Shown here piece after piece: positions 14,462 through 21,600 of a DNA stretch of 21,866 nucleotides. A model generated the notes under the pieces. It was not told the origin of the DNA. It saw only the letters and a list, made by a program, of their open reading frames with translations, and did not search any database. A program made the translations under genes and the position numbers. Positions within the stretch are counted from its first letter, which is position 1. Each line of letters begins with the position of its first letter. Origin of the DNA: Desulfobacteraceae bacterium 4572_19 (GTDB lineage Bacteria; Desulfobacterota; Desulfobacteria; Desulfobacterales; NBLS01); NCBI GenBank assembly GCA_002084385.1, contig NBLS01000046.1:1-21866 (forward strand). The letters run 5' to 3'.

Positions 14462-15262
14462 GTGAAAAACAGAGTATTTTTAATAATGTTGGTACTTCTT
14501 TTTGTACAACCGGTATTTGCAAAACCTGTAACTGTTACGCTTTCAACTTCAGATACAGAATATATTCCTCATCTTATTGGAACCGGCGGTAAATTTTCTG
14601 TGGACAGACCGGGCGTTGCTGTTGAAATGTTAATGCTCCTTGAACAACTACTTGATATTAAGATAAATTTTGTAAGGTATCCGCATTTGCGAAATGTACG
14701 TTATCTTGAACTTGGCAAAATAGATGGAATGTTTACATGGTCTTTTAAGAAAAAAAGAATGAAGATAGCAGTATATCCAATGTTAGGTGGTAAACCGGAT
14801 CCTTCTAAAAGAATGTTTGATTTTTCCTATGTTGTTTATAAATTAAAGAGCTCAAAATTAGAATGGAACGGTCAACAATTTATAAATCTCAATAAACCAA
14901 TGGGCGTAAAATCAGGAAGTTCAATTGCTACTGTTTTAAGGGAAAAATATAATGTAAAAGTTGATGATATGGGGGTAAAATATATTCCCTTAAATTTCAA
15001 AAAATTATTACTTAAAAGGATTGATGCTGTTGTTGAATTGGAAACCGCCGCTGATATGGTTATAAATTTAAATGAATCTTTAAAAAAGGATATTGTAAAA
15101 GTTGGTCCATCGTTTACACAAAAACCCTATTATCTTGTATTAACTCATCAATTTGTAAAAAAGTATCCTGAACTTTCAAAGCAAATTTGGGATGCGATTG
15201 AAGAAATCAGAGAAAAACATCTTAAAGATTTATTAAAAAAATATGGAGCATACTTTGGATAA
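14462..15262 (+). CDS. Periplasmic solute-binding protein, family 3-like
   Basis: GTG 14462 is chosen because it begins a clean signal peptide (KNRVFLIMLVLLFVQPVFA) and has AAGGTG 7 bases upstream. In-frame starts farther upstream (ATG 14432 and earlier) lie inside the C and B repeats. The 266-residue product has the two-lobe pattern of bacterial extracellular solute-binding proteins: SVDRPGVAVEMLMLLEQLLDIKINFVRYPHLRNVRYLELGKIDGMFTW-type first lobe, a GVKSGSSIATVLRE hinge stretch and a closing ELSKQIWDAIEEIREK helix. It would bind a small solute in the periplasm for transport or sensing. No permease or ATPase is next to it. The ligand is unknown. Confidence 0.85.
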   Translation: MKNRVFLIMLVLLFVQPVFAKPVTVTLSTSDTEYIPHLIGTGGKFSVDRPGVAVEMLMLLEQLLDIKINFVRYPHLRNVRYLELGKIDGMFTWSFKKKRMKIAVYPMLGGKPDPSKRMFDFSYVVYKLKSSKLEWNGQQFINLNKPMGVKSGSSIATVLREKYNVKVDDMGVKYIPLNFKKLLLKRIDAVVELETAADMVINLNESLKKDIVKVGPSFTQKPYYLVLTHQFVKKYPELSKQIWDAIEEIREKHLKDLLKKYGAYFG

Positions 15263-15264
15263 TC

Positions 15265-15354
15265 TGCTATGGCAAACTGTCTGCTATTAGCAAACATGAA
15301 TTGAAACAAATGTGGGATCATCAGGAAATTCATAAATTACAACCATTGGATTAG
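15265..15354 (+). pseudogene. C-terminal remnant of a DUF4160-like gene
   Basis: Immediately after the binding-protein stop an open stretch reads YGKLSAISKHELKQMWD and HQEIHKLQPLD, then a TAG at 15352. This resembles the end of DUF4160 proteins, which are commonly encoded just before DUF2442 proteins as here (3 bases apart). About two thirds of the gene, including the start, is absent. The identification rests on the short tail plus the neighbour, so it is moderate. Confidence 0.5.
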
Positions 15355-15357
15355 AAA

Positions 15358-15552
15358 ATGATATATCCCAAAATACAAGCAGTAAATGTCTTTGATGATT
15401 ATACACCAATAATCAAGTTTGATAATCAACAAAAAAAGAAATATGATATAACTCCATTGCTTGAAAAGGAGATGTTTGCTCCATTAAAAAATCAGGCTTT
15501 ATTTAAGACAGTTCAGGTAGAACAGGGTGGTTACCAAAGGAGGTTTTTTTAA
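15358..15552 (+). CDS. DUF2442 protein, truncated
   Basis: The 64-residue product (MIYPKIQAVNVFDDYTPIIKF...) matches the first part of DUF2442 proteins, through DITPLLEKEMFAPLKNQALF to VEQGGY. The family normally continues with a short acidic tail of about 20 residues; here GGY is followed by QRRFF and a stop. The last codons contain the AAAGGAGG ribosome binding site of the next gene, and the TAA overlaps that gene's ATG (TAATG). DUF4160/DUF2442 pairs are suspected to be toxin-antitoxin-like modules; that role is not proved. I read this as a remnant joined by deletion to the front of the following binding-protein gene. Confidence 0.72.
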   Translation: MIYPKIQAVNVFDDYTPIIKFDNQQKKKYDITPLLEKEMFAPLKNQALFKTVQVEQGGYQRRFF

Positions 15553-16059
15553 TGTATTCTTTTAACAAGTATAAGTTATTATTCGGGCTGTTTTGTCTGT
15601 TATTTATTTTAATTTCACAAAATAGTATGGCTGATGCCAAAACTTTAAAAGATTGGATCAGCAATGAATTTCAACCTTCTACGCTAACAGAAAGCCGAAC
15701 AGTTAAAGGAACTTGAATGGTTTCAAAATGCAGCGAAACCATTTAAGGGAATGACCATAAGGGTTGTTTCAGAACGAATTGATACCCATTGGTATGAAGC
15801 AAGTGTCTTGGCAAAAGCGTTTAGAGAGATAACCGGTATTGATATTATTCATGAAATAACGGGTGAAGATGATGTGGTTAAAAAGATTGATACGCATTTG
15901 AAAATGGGCATTAACCTTTATGATATGTATATTAATGACAGCGATCTTATAGGTACTCATTTCCGTTCTGGAAAAGTAGTTGATTTATTAGAATTTATGA
16001 AAGGGGAGGGGAGTTCTGTAACCTTGCCTACTTTAGATTTAAAAGATTTTATTGGATAA
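15552..16059 (+). pseudogene. Extracellular solute-binding protein (family 1-like), frameshifted N-terminal part
   Basis: From ATG 15552 (after AAAGGAGG) a signal peptide (MYSFNKYKLLFGLFCLLFIL) and mature start SMADAKTLKDWISNEFQPSTLT can be read, then the frame ends at TGA 15714. Near 15690 the reading continues in another frame: KAEQLKELEWFQNAAKPFKG, then MTIRVVSERIDTHWYEAS and on to LDLKDFIG with a stop at 16059. The two pieces are contiguous in protein terms, so a single small indel explains the first break. At the end the family has about nine more residues before KLYQLPDQQ, which are lost, and the frame changes again into the next entry. The whole gene is 15552-17245 and would make no full protein as read. 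Confidence 0.83.
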
Positions 16060-17245
16060 AAAACTTTATCAACTTCCAGATCAGCAGTTTGCCAATTTAT
16101 ACTGGTATCGTGCAGACTGGTTTGCCCGACCTGATTTTAAAAAGAAATTTAAACGTATTTATGGATATGAATTAAATGTTCCTGTAAACTGGTCAGCATA
16201 CGAAGATATTGCAGAATTTTTTACTGTATATATAAAAGAGATCGATGGTGTAAAAGTTTATGGTCATATGGATTATGGGAAAAAAGATCCTTCTATTGGC
16301 TGGCGGTTTTCAGATGCGTGGTTATCCATGGCAGGAGTTGGCGATAAAGGACTCCCTAATGGATTGCCGGTTGATGAGTGGGGTATTAGGGTAGAAAATT
16401 GTCAGCCGGTGGGGGCATCTGTATCACGAGGTGGTGCCGCAAATAGTCCGGCAGCTGTTTATGCTATGACAAAATTTGATAAATGGCTAAAAGAGTATGC
16501 TCCTCCGGAAGCAAGAAAAATGAATTTTTCACAAGCGGGTGCAATTCCATCAAAAGGGTATATTGCACAGCAAATTTTTTGGTACACAGCATTTACAGCG
16601 AGTATGTTAAAACACGGTCTGCCTGTCGTAAACCCTGATGGTACACCAAAATGGAGAATGGCTCCATCGCCTCATGGGGTATATTGGGAAAAAGGAATGA
16701 AGTTGGGTTATCAGGATACAGGCTCATGGACAATGCTGAAAACAGTACCTTTAAAACGAAGACAAGCTGCCTGGCTTTATGCCCAGTTTACGGTTTCAAA
16801 AACCGTATCATTAAAAAAAACAATAGTAGGTTTAACTCCAATTCGAACTTCTGATATTAATTCTGAAGCTATGACAAAAATGGCACCAAAATTAGGAGGT
16901 CTGGTTGAGTTTTATCGAAGCCCTGCAAAATCATTATGGACACCAACCGGTACAAATGTTCCCGATTACCCTCTTCTTGCTCCGGCATGGTGGAAGACTG
17001 TTCCAAAAGTTGTGGACGAAGGTTTAAGTCCCCAGGAAGCCGTAAATCAACTTGCAAGCTATCTTGACGATAAATTATATATTCTTTCACAAAAAGAGGG
17101 TTTAAAATGTATTCCAAAATTAAATGAACCGAAAGATCCATCATACTGGCTGAATAAACCAGGTTCTCCAAAACCTAAACTATTAAATGAAAAGCCTTTG
17201 GGTATTACAGTTGATTATGAAAAATCATTACAAATCTATAACTAA
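16052..17245 (+). CDS. Extracellular solute-binding protein (family 1-like), C-terminal fragment
   Basis: This 397-residue frame is the larger part of the broken binding-protein gene. It opens with DKKLYQLPDQQFANLYWYRADWF, the hinge and ligand-pocket region of sugar- or polyol-type binding proteins. It continues through VNWSAYEDIAEFF, YGHMDYGKKDPSIGWRF, WRMAPSPHG, DTGSWTML and VGLTPIRTSDIN to the end with no further break. The nominal TTG start lies at the frameshift and no ribosome binding site precedes it, so translation on its own is doubtful, and it lacks the first lobe and signal peptide. An intact version would feed an ABC importer, but no permease or ATPase genes are in the window. The next binding protein starts 14 bases later. 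Confidence 0.85.
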   Translation: MDKKLYQLPDQQFANLYWYRADWFARPDFKKKFKRIYGYELNVPVNWSAYEDIAEFFTVYIKEIDGVKVYGHMDYGKKDPSIGWRFSDAWLSMAGVGDKGLPNGLPVDEWGIRVENCQPVGASVSRGGAANSPAAVYAMTKFDKWLKEYAPPEARKMNFSQAGAIPSKGYIAQQIFWYTAFTASMLKHGLPVVNPDGTPKWRMAPSPHGVYWEKGMKLGYQDTGSWTMLKTVPLKRRQAAWLYAQFTVSKTVSLKKTIVGLTPIRTSDINSEAMTKMAPKLGGLVEFYRSPAKSLWTPTGTNVPDYPLLAPAWWKTVPKVVDEGLSPQEAVNQLASYLDDKLYILSQKEGLKCIPKLNEPKDPSYWLNKPGSPKPKLLNEKPLGITVDYEKSLQIYN

Positions 17246-17259
17246 TTAGGAGGAAGTAT

Positions 17260-18042
17260 ATGAAAAAATTATCATTTATTTTAAGCACTATATTGATTGT
17301 GCAGTTTTTTTTATTTTTTGGTATAATGTACCGGGCTGTTGCAGATGAATATACAATACTAACAACGCAGATGCCCCCTTATGTTGAAAAAAATAGTGGA
17401 TTGGCAATAGATATTGTTAAAGAACTTTTTAAAAAGGCAGAATTAAATATTAAAATTCAAACGCTCCCTTTAAAAAGAGCGTTAAGAATGGCCAGTATAA
17501 AAAAGAACACATTTGCGGTTCCTGTGCAAAGGTCCCAGGAGAGAGAAACTGAATATAAGTGGGTAGGTCCAATTTTGATTACCGAGACAGCACTGTTTTC
17601 CCTATCTAATGACGATATAAAAATTGATGTATTTAAAGATGCTTTTCCCTATAGAATTTTGGTTGCACGTGGCAGTGCTGATGAAGAGTATTTAAGAGGG
17701 TTTGGTATTGAAACAGATATAGGAAATAATGATGGGGTTAATGTTAATAAGCTAAAGAGAAAAAGAACACGACTTTGGGCGGCAGATTCTATTGTTGCTT
17801 CATACTATGCAAAAAAAGAGGGAGTAAGCATAAAAAAACAGATAACAATTATTACAACACTGCGGTCATTAGCTTGTAATATCAATACTCCTGATACTGT
17901 TATCTCCATGTTAAATAAGACGTTAAATGTGATGTATAGCGATGGTACAATAAAAAAGATATTTGCAAAATATGCAAAAGAGTTTGATATTAAAGATGCC
18001 GCTCAATTTATTGAAGGAGCTTCCACAAGTGCTGAACTATAG
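17260..18042 (+). CDS. Periplasmic solute-binding protein, family 3-like
   Basis: ATG 17260 has a strong AGGAGG 6 bases upstream. The 260-residue product has a signal peptide (about 1-29, ending RAVADE) and the solute-binding pattern: TTQMPPYVEKNSGLAIDIVKELF, then LPLKRALRMA, the self-inhibitory-looking FAVPVQRSQERE strand, RLWAADSIVASYYAKKEG in the second lobe and VMYSDGTIKKIFAKY near the end. It would bind a small polar solute, possibly an amino acid, in the periplasm. It follows the frameshifted binding protein on the same transcript and has no transporter partner nearby. It looks complete. Confidence 0.87.
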   Translation: MKKLSFILSTILIVQFFLFFGIMYRAVADEYTILTTQMPPYVEKNSGLAIDIVKELFKKAELNIKIQTLPLKRALRMASIKKNTFAVPVQRSQERETEYKWVGPILITETALFSLSNDDIKIDVFKDAFPYRILVARGSADEEYLRGFGIETDIGNNDGVNVNKLKRKRTRLWAADSIVASYYAKKEGVSIKKQITIITTLRSLACNINTPDTVISMLNKTLNVMYSDGTIKKIFAKYAKEFDIKDAAQFIEGASTSAEL

Positions 18043-18044
18043 AT

Positions 18045-18088
18045 TATTTTATATAACTGCCACGGTGAATACGCCACAACAAAAAATG
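18045..18088 (+). repeat. Half of a C-family repeat (copy 6)
   Basis: TATATAACTGCCACGG and GCCACAACAAAAAATG match the left half of C, then an AB element begins at once. The other half (GAAAGTCT... onwards) is not found beyond the AB element. Confidence 0.78.
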
Positions 18089-18242
18089 GTAAGCGTTCAC
18101 AAGCACCTTATCTTCGCATAAACAGCTTGTCATATATAGCTTATTTTATATGCCAAGCCGTTTATGCGAATATGGGGCACTTGTGAACGCTTACAAATGT
18201 GAGATTGTCGAAAAATCACATTTCTTGTTCGTGAATGGTTAC
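18089..18242 (-). repeat. AB composite element, full length, inside a C remnant (copy 10)
   Basis: It begins GTAAGCGTTCACAAGCACC and ends GTGAATGGTTAC, with diverged arms in the A hairpin (GCTATATATGACAAGC is partly changed). The flanks AAAAAATG and AACTTATT do not match, so one side was probably deleted after insertion. It separates converging transcription units; the long palindrome could act as a terminator for both. Confidence 0.88.
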
Positions 18243-18245
18243 AAC

Positions 18246-20066
18246 TTATTTAACAGGGGAATTTGTTGTTTGTTGTGCATTATCAAATGGCAACTGAATA
18301 ATAAAATTTGCTCCTTTGCCGGGTGAAGATATAATTCTTATGGAGCCTTTGTAGTTTTCTGTAATTATAAAATTAGAAACAGACAATCCAAGACCTGTTC
18401 CTATTCCAACTGCTTTTGTCGTAAAGAATGGTTCCAAAGCCTTTTTTTGAACATCCTCTGTCATCCCACAACCGTTATCTTCAATTTCAATTTGGGCATT
18501 ATCTCCTTTTGCTTTTATTCGAATGATAATTTTTGGAGGTTTATCAGCCCCCTCCTCATTCATTGCATGGGCACTATTCTTAAAAAGATTAAGCAAAACT
18601 TGCTGAATTTTACTTCTTTCGCAATATACTTTAGGTATATCTTCCTGATATTCTCGTTGAATTTCTATCTGTTTGAAATTAAAAGTCTTTTTTAAACCAT
18701 AATCATTTTCTGCAAGTCCCAGTGAACTTTCAATTAAATCTTTAATATCTAACTTGGTTCCCTTAGATTCACTTTTGCGACTGAAGCTTAACATATTTTC
18801 CACAACTTTTGCACCACGCTTGCCAGCTTCAAGTACGGCTTTAATCATTCGATATAATCCACGTTTTTCCATATATTCCTGTATGGCTTCCATGGATACA
18901 CCGATCTCTTCAGCAACTTCCTGATTTTTTGCCAGCCCTACCTGCATACGGTTTCGCATAACCTGAACATTTTGTAAAATACCTGCAAGGGGATTATTAA
19001 TTTCGTGTGCCATACCAGCTGCCAATCCACCCATGGTAAGCATTTTTTCTGTTTGGATCATCATTTCATCAGTTTTTGCCTTTTCGGTTACATTATCAAC
19101 TTTTAATACTGCACCTTGAACATCATCGACTTTTAACGGATAAAAAGCAAAATTATTTATATGAAATTCATCGTTTACATGGACAGTAACTTTAGATTTT
19201 TCAACAAATTCTCCAAATTCAATAAATCCTTTATGTTCCTTTAAGGATTTTTTATCCTGCTTGTTGTCAGGTATTTTTACCGGTTGTTCATCACTTGTTG
19301 TTTCAATTTTACCTGTTTTATCTGGCGTATCATCCGGTTTATTATTAGGTAATTCATTAACAGAAGTTCCCTCTCCAATTAACTCTTTAACTTCATCGAG
19401 AAATTCGTTATAAAAAGGAAAAATCTTTTTTATCTTTTTTCCAGTAGCATCTTCTGCCGATACCCCGGAGATTTTTTGTGCGGCAGCATTCATCTCTGTA
19501 ATTTTCCCTTCTGAGTCAAGACCAACAATAACAGAAGAGATAGAGTTTAAAACACCATCAAGATATGACTTTGCTTTTGCAAGATTGTCGGATGTACTTT
19601 TATGTTTGGCAACTTCTTCCCTAAGTTTTTTTGTACGTTCGTTTACAATATCTTCCAGTCCGCTTCTTATTTTATATAATTCAAGAAATACTTTTACCTT
19701 ACTTCTTAGAATAAATTCATTTAAAGGTTTAAATAGAAAATCCACGGCACCTTCGTGATATCCTTTTATCTCCTTTGCATCATCCCTGTCTATTGCTGTA
19801 ACGAAAATAATTGGAATACTTGCCGTTGATTCATCAGATTTTAAGATATCAGCCACTTCGTAGCCATTCATTTCTGGCATTTGCACATCAAGTAAAATCA
19901 TACAAAAATCGTGATCAAGGGTTGCAGCAAGGGCCTCATTACCAGATGATGCCTGAACAACATTTACATCAAGTTTTTTTAATAACTTATTTAATACAAA
20001 AAGATTTTCAGGTATATCGTCAACTATAAGTATTGAAGGTTTGGCTGTGGTTGTTGTATCATTCAT
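18246..20066 (-). CDS. Receiver-PAS-histidine kinase hybrid
   Basis: The 606-residue cytoplasmic protein starts with a receiver domain (about 11-125, phosphoacceptor Asp60 in ILLDVQMPEMNG, Lys113 in FLFKP), followed by a coiled coil (about 140-170) and a PAS domain (about 170-335). A charged low-complexity insert (about 238-275) interrupts the PAS. The HisKA domain has His354 in GMAHEINNPLAG. The HATPase domain shows N box NLFKNSAHAM, G1 EDNGCGM and G2 GTGLGLS. An N-terminal receiver means the kinase can itself be a phosphorelay target. It has no membrane segment, and no response regulator follows it. GGAG precedes the ATG. Only 3 bases separate it from the cheB stop, so the two are one operon. 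All catalytic motifs are present. Confidence 0.93.
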   Translation of the reverse strand: MNDTTTTAKPSILIVDDIPENLFVLNKLLKKLDVNVVQASSGNEALAATLDHDFCMILLDVQMPEMNGYEVADILKSDESTASIPIIFVTAIDRDDAKEIKGYHEGAVDFLFKPLNEFILRSKVKVFLELYKIRSGLEDIVNERTKKLREEVAKHKSTSDNLAKAKSYLDGVLNSISSVIVGLDSEGKITEMNAAAQKISGVSAEDATGKKIKKIFPFYNEFLDEVKELIGEGTSVNELPNNKPDDTPDKTGKIETTSDEQPVKIPDNKQDKKSLKEHKGFIEFGEFVEKSKVTVHVNDEFHINNFAFYPLKVDDVQGAVLKVDNVTEKAKTDEMMIQTEKMLTMGGLAAGMAHEINNPLAGILQNVQVMRNRMQVGLAKNQEVAEEIGVSMEAIQEYMEKRGLYRMIKAVLEAGKRGAKVVENMLSFSRKSESKGTKLDIKDLIESSLGLAENDYGLKKTFNFKQIEIQREYQEDIPKVYCERSKIQQVLLNLFKNSAHAMNEEGADKPPKIIIRIKAKGDNAQIEIEDNGCGMTEDVQKKALEPFFTTKAVGIGTGLGLSVSNFIITENYKGSIRIISSPGKGANFIIQLPFDNAQQTTNSPVK

Positions 20067-20069
20067 TAT

Positions 20070-20639
20070 TTACTCCATTAATCCTGATAAAAACTGTGGT
20101 ATATCTTCTAAGGATAAAATAAAATCAACTGCATCTGTTTTAATAGCTGAACGTGGCATAGTTGCAATCTCTGCTGTTTCAGGGTCTTGTGCAACAGTTA
20201 ATCCTCCATGATCTTTAATTGTTTTTATTCCATTGCTTCCGTCTGCATTAGCTCCGGTAAGTATAACTCCGGCAAGGTTGGTCTTATAAACTGCTGCACC
20301 TGCCTCAAAAAGAACATCAATAGATGGTCTTGAATAACGAACAGGTTCATCAAGCGATAGTGAAAACGTTCGATTTTTTTCAATAAATAGATGATAACCG
20401 GCAGGTGCAATATAAACCGTACCGGATCGAATTTTTTCTTTGTCATCAGGTTCTTTTACAAGAAGTTGGCAACACTTATTTAAGGAATCAACAAAAAAAT
20501 CATCTGAATCAGCCATTCTGTGCTGAACGATTATAATAGGGGGTAAAAAAGTTTTAGGGAAAAGTGGAAGAAGCGTGTGGAGTGCCTGGAATCCTCCTGC
20601 TGATACGCCAATAACTACTGCTTGTAGATTAAGTTTCAT
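20070..20639 (-). CDS. cheB: CheB-type protein-glutamate methylesterase, catalytic domain only
   Basis: The 189-residue product has only the methylesterase domain. The catalytic triad Ser13 (IGVSAGGF), His40 (IVQHRM) and Asp133 (GANADGSNG) is in place. The usual CheB receiver domain is absent, so regulation by CheA-type phosphorylation on the same polypeptide is not possible. CheB removes methyl groups from, or deamidates, chemoreceptor glutamates/glutamines. AAGGA lies 6 bases before the ATG. It is encoded between cheR and the hybrid kinase, and no chemoreceptor is in the window. Such stand-alone modules may act on other substrates; that is inference. Confidence 0.93.
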   Translation of the reverse strand: MKLNLQAVVIGVSAGGFQALHTLLPLFPKTFLPPIIIVQHRMADSDDFFVDSLNKCCQLLVKEPDDKEKIRSGTVYIAPAGYHLFIEKNRTFSLSLDEPVRYSRPSIDVLFEAGAAVYKTNLAGVILTGANADGSNGIKTIKDHGGLTVAQDPETAEIATMPRSAIKTDAVDFILSLEDIPQFLSGLME

Positions 20640-20654
20640 CTCTTTTCCTTAAGT

Positions 20655-21482
20655 TTATTTTTTGTAAACCTGCTTTTTTTGATAAATTTTTCGTTCTTTT
20701 ACAGTTGGAACAAACTCACTTGCTATGGTAGAAAACTCAATTGTTTCTCTGCTACCAAGAGCTAAAAAACCGTTAGGACGCAGACTGTTTTTAAAAAGCG
20801 TAAAAACGCGATCCTGTAAGTCCATATTAAAATAAATTAATACGTTTCGGCAAAGGATAAGATTCATCTCCCCAAACATTTCATCTGTTACAAGATTATG
20901 ATTTGCAAAAACAATATTTTCTTTAAGGGCTTTATCAAAAATTGCCAAATCGTAATCAGCATGATAGTAGTTGCCAAAGGAGGTTTTGCCACCTGACTTT
21001 TGGTAATTTAAAGTATTTTTTTTAATACTGTCAATGGAATATATTCCTTTTTTTGCAATATCTAACACAACATCATTAAAATCTGTAGCATAAATCATTG
21101 ATTTTTCATATAAGCCCTCTTCTTTGAGCAGTATAGCCAAAGAGTAAACTTCCTCACCGGTAGAAGAGCCGGCAGACCATATCTTAACAAACGGAAATGT
21201 TTTAAGATAAGGTATTACTTTTTCTCGCAAGGCAAGAAAAAAAAGAGGGTCCCGAAACATTTCGGTTACATTTACCGATAAATTCAGAAAAAAAGCATGG
21301 AAAAAATCTTTATCGTAAAGAATATGTGGTATTAACTCGGAAACTTTTGTTAAGCTCGCCTCGTCCATACTCTTTTTTACTCTTCTTGTAAGGGATGCAT
21401 CAGCATAGTCGCTAAAATCATAACCATACTTTAGTTTTACTGCATCAATTAAAACTTTTACCTCTATCTCTTCATTATCCAT
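20655..21482 (-). CDS. cheR: CheR-type protein-glutamate O-methyltransferase
   Basis: The 275-residue SAM-dependent methyltransferase is of normal length. It has a short helical N-terminal domain (about 1-65), then the CheR Rossmann core: NVTEMFRDPLFF, the SAM-binding SAGSSTGEEVYSLAI, YATDF and NLILCRNVLIYF. The GSRETIEF motif follows near the C-terminus. It methylates receptor glutamates. AAGGG lies upstream of the ATG, within the right end of a C repeat. The cheB ATG follows 15 bases after its stop codon, so cheR, cheB and the hybrid kinase look like one operon. I see no missing catalytic segment. Confidence 0.95.
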   Translation of the reverse strand: MDNEEIEVKVLIDAVKLKYGYDFSDYADASLTRRVKKSMDEASLTKVSELIPHILYDKDFFHAFFLNLSVNVTEMFRDPLFFLALREKVIPYLKTFPFVKIWSAGSSTGEEVYSLAILLKEEGLYEKSMIYATDFNDVVLDIAKKGIYSIDSIKKNTLNYQKSGGKTSFGNYYHADYDLAIFDKALKENIVFANHNLVTDEMFGEMNLILCRNVLIYFNMDLQDRVFTLFKNSLRPNGFLALGSRETIEFSTIASEFVPTVKERKIYQKKQVYKK

Positions 21483-21489
21483 ATCGCCC

Positions 21490-21573
21490 TTTTATAAGAA
21501 AGCCCAAAAAATTTGCAGTATAAAGACTCTTGTTTTTTATTGTGGCATACTATCTATCATGGCGGAGTCAGGG
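21490..21573 (-). repeat. C-family repeat, copy 7 (diverged)
   Basis: On the minus strand it reads CCGCCATGATAGATAG, GCCACAATAAAAAAC and AGAGTCTTTATACTGC, then GGGCTTTCTTATAAAA. It is the most diverged copy but colinear with the consensus. It lies just upstream of cheR and ends 8 bases before its start codon. Confidence 0.65.
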
Positions 21574-21600
21574 ATAGCTTTGCCTTAAATATTTAAAATG

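Noticed and set aside
600..18242. CRISPR array
   Set aside because: The repeats are palindromic, 60-156 bp long, kilobases apart and in both orientations, with no regular short spacers and no cas genes.
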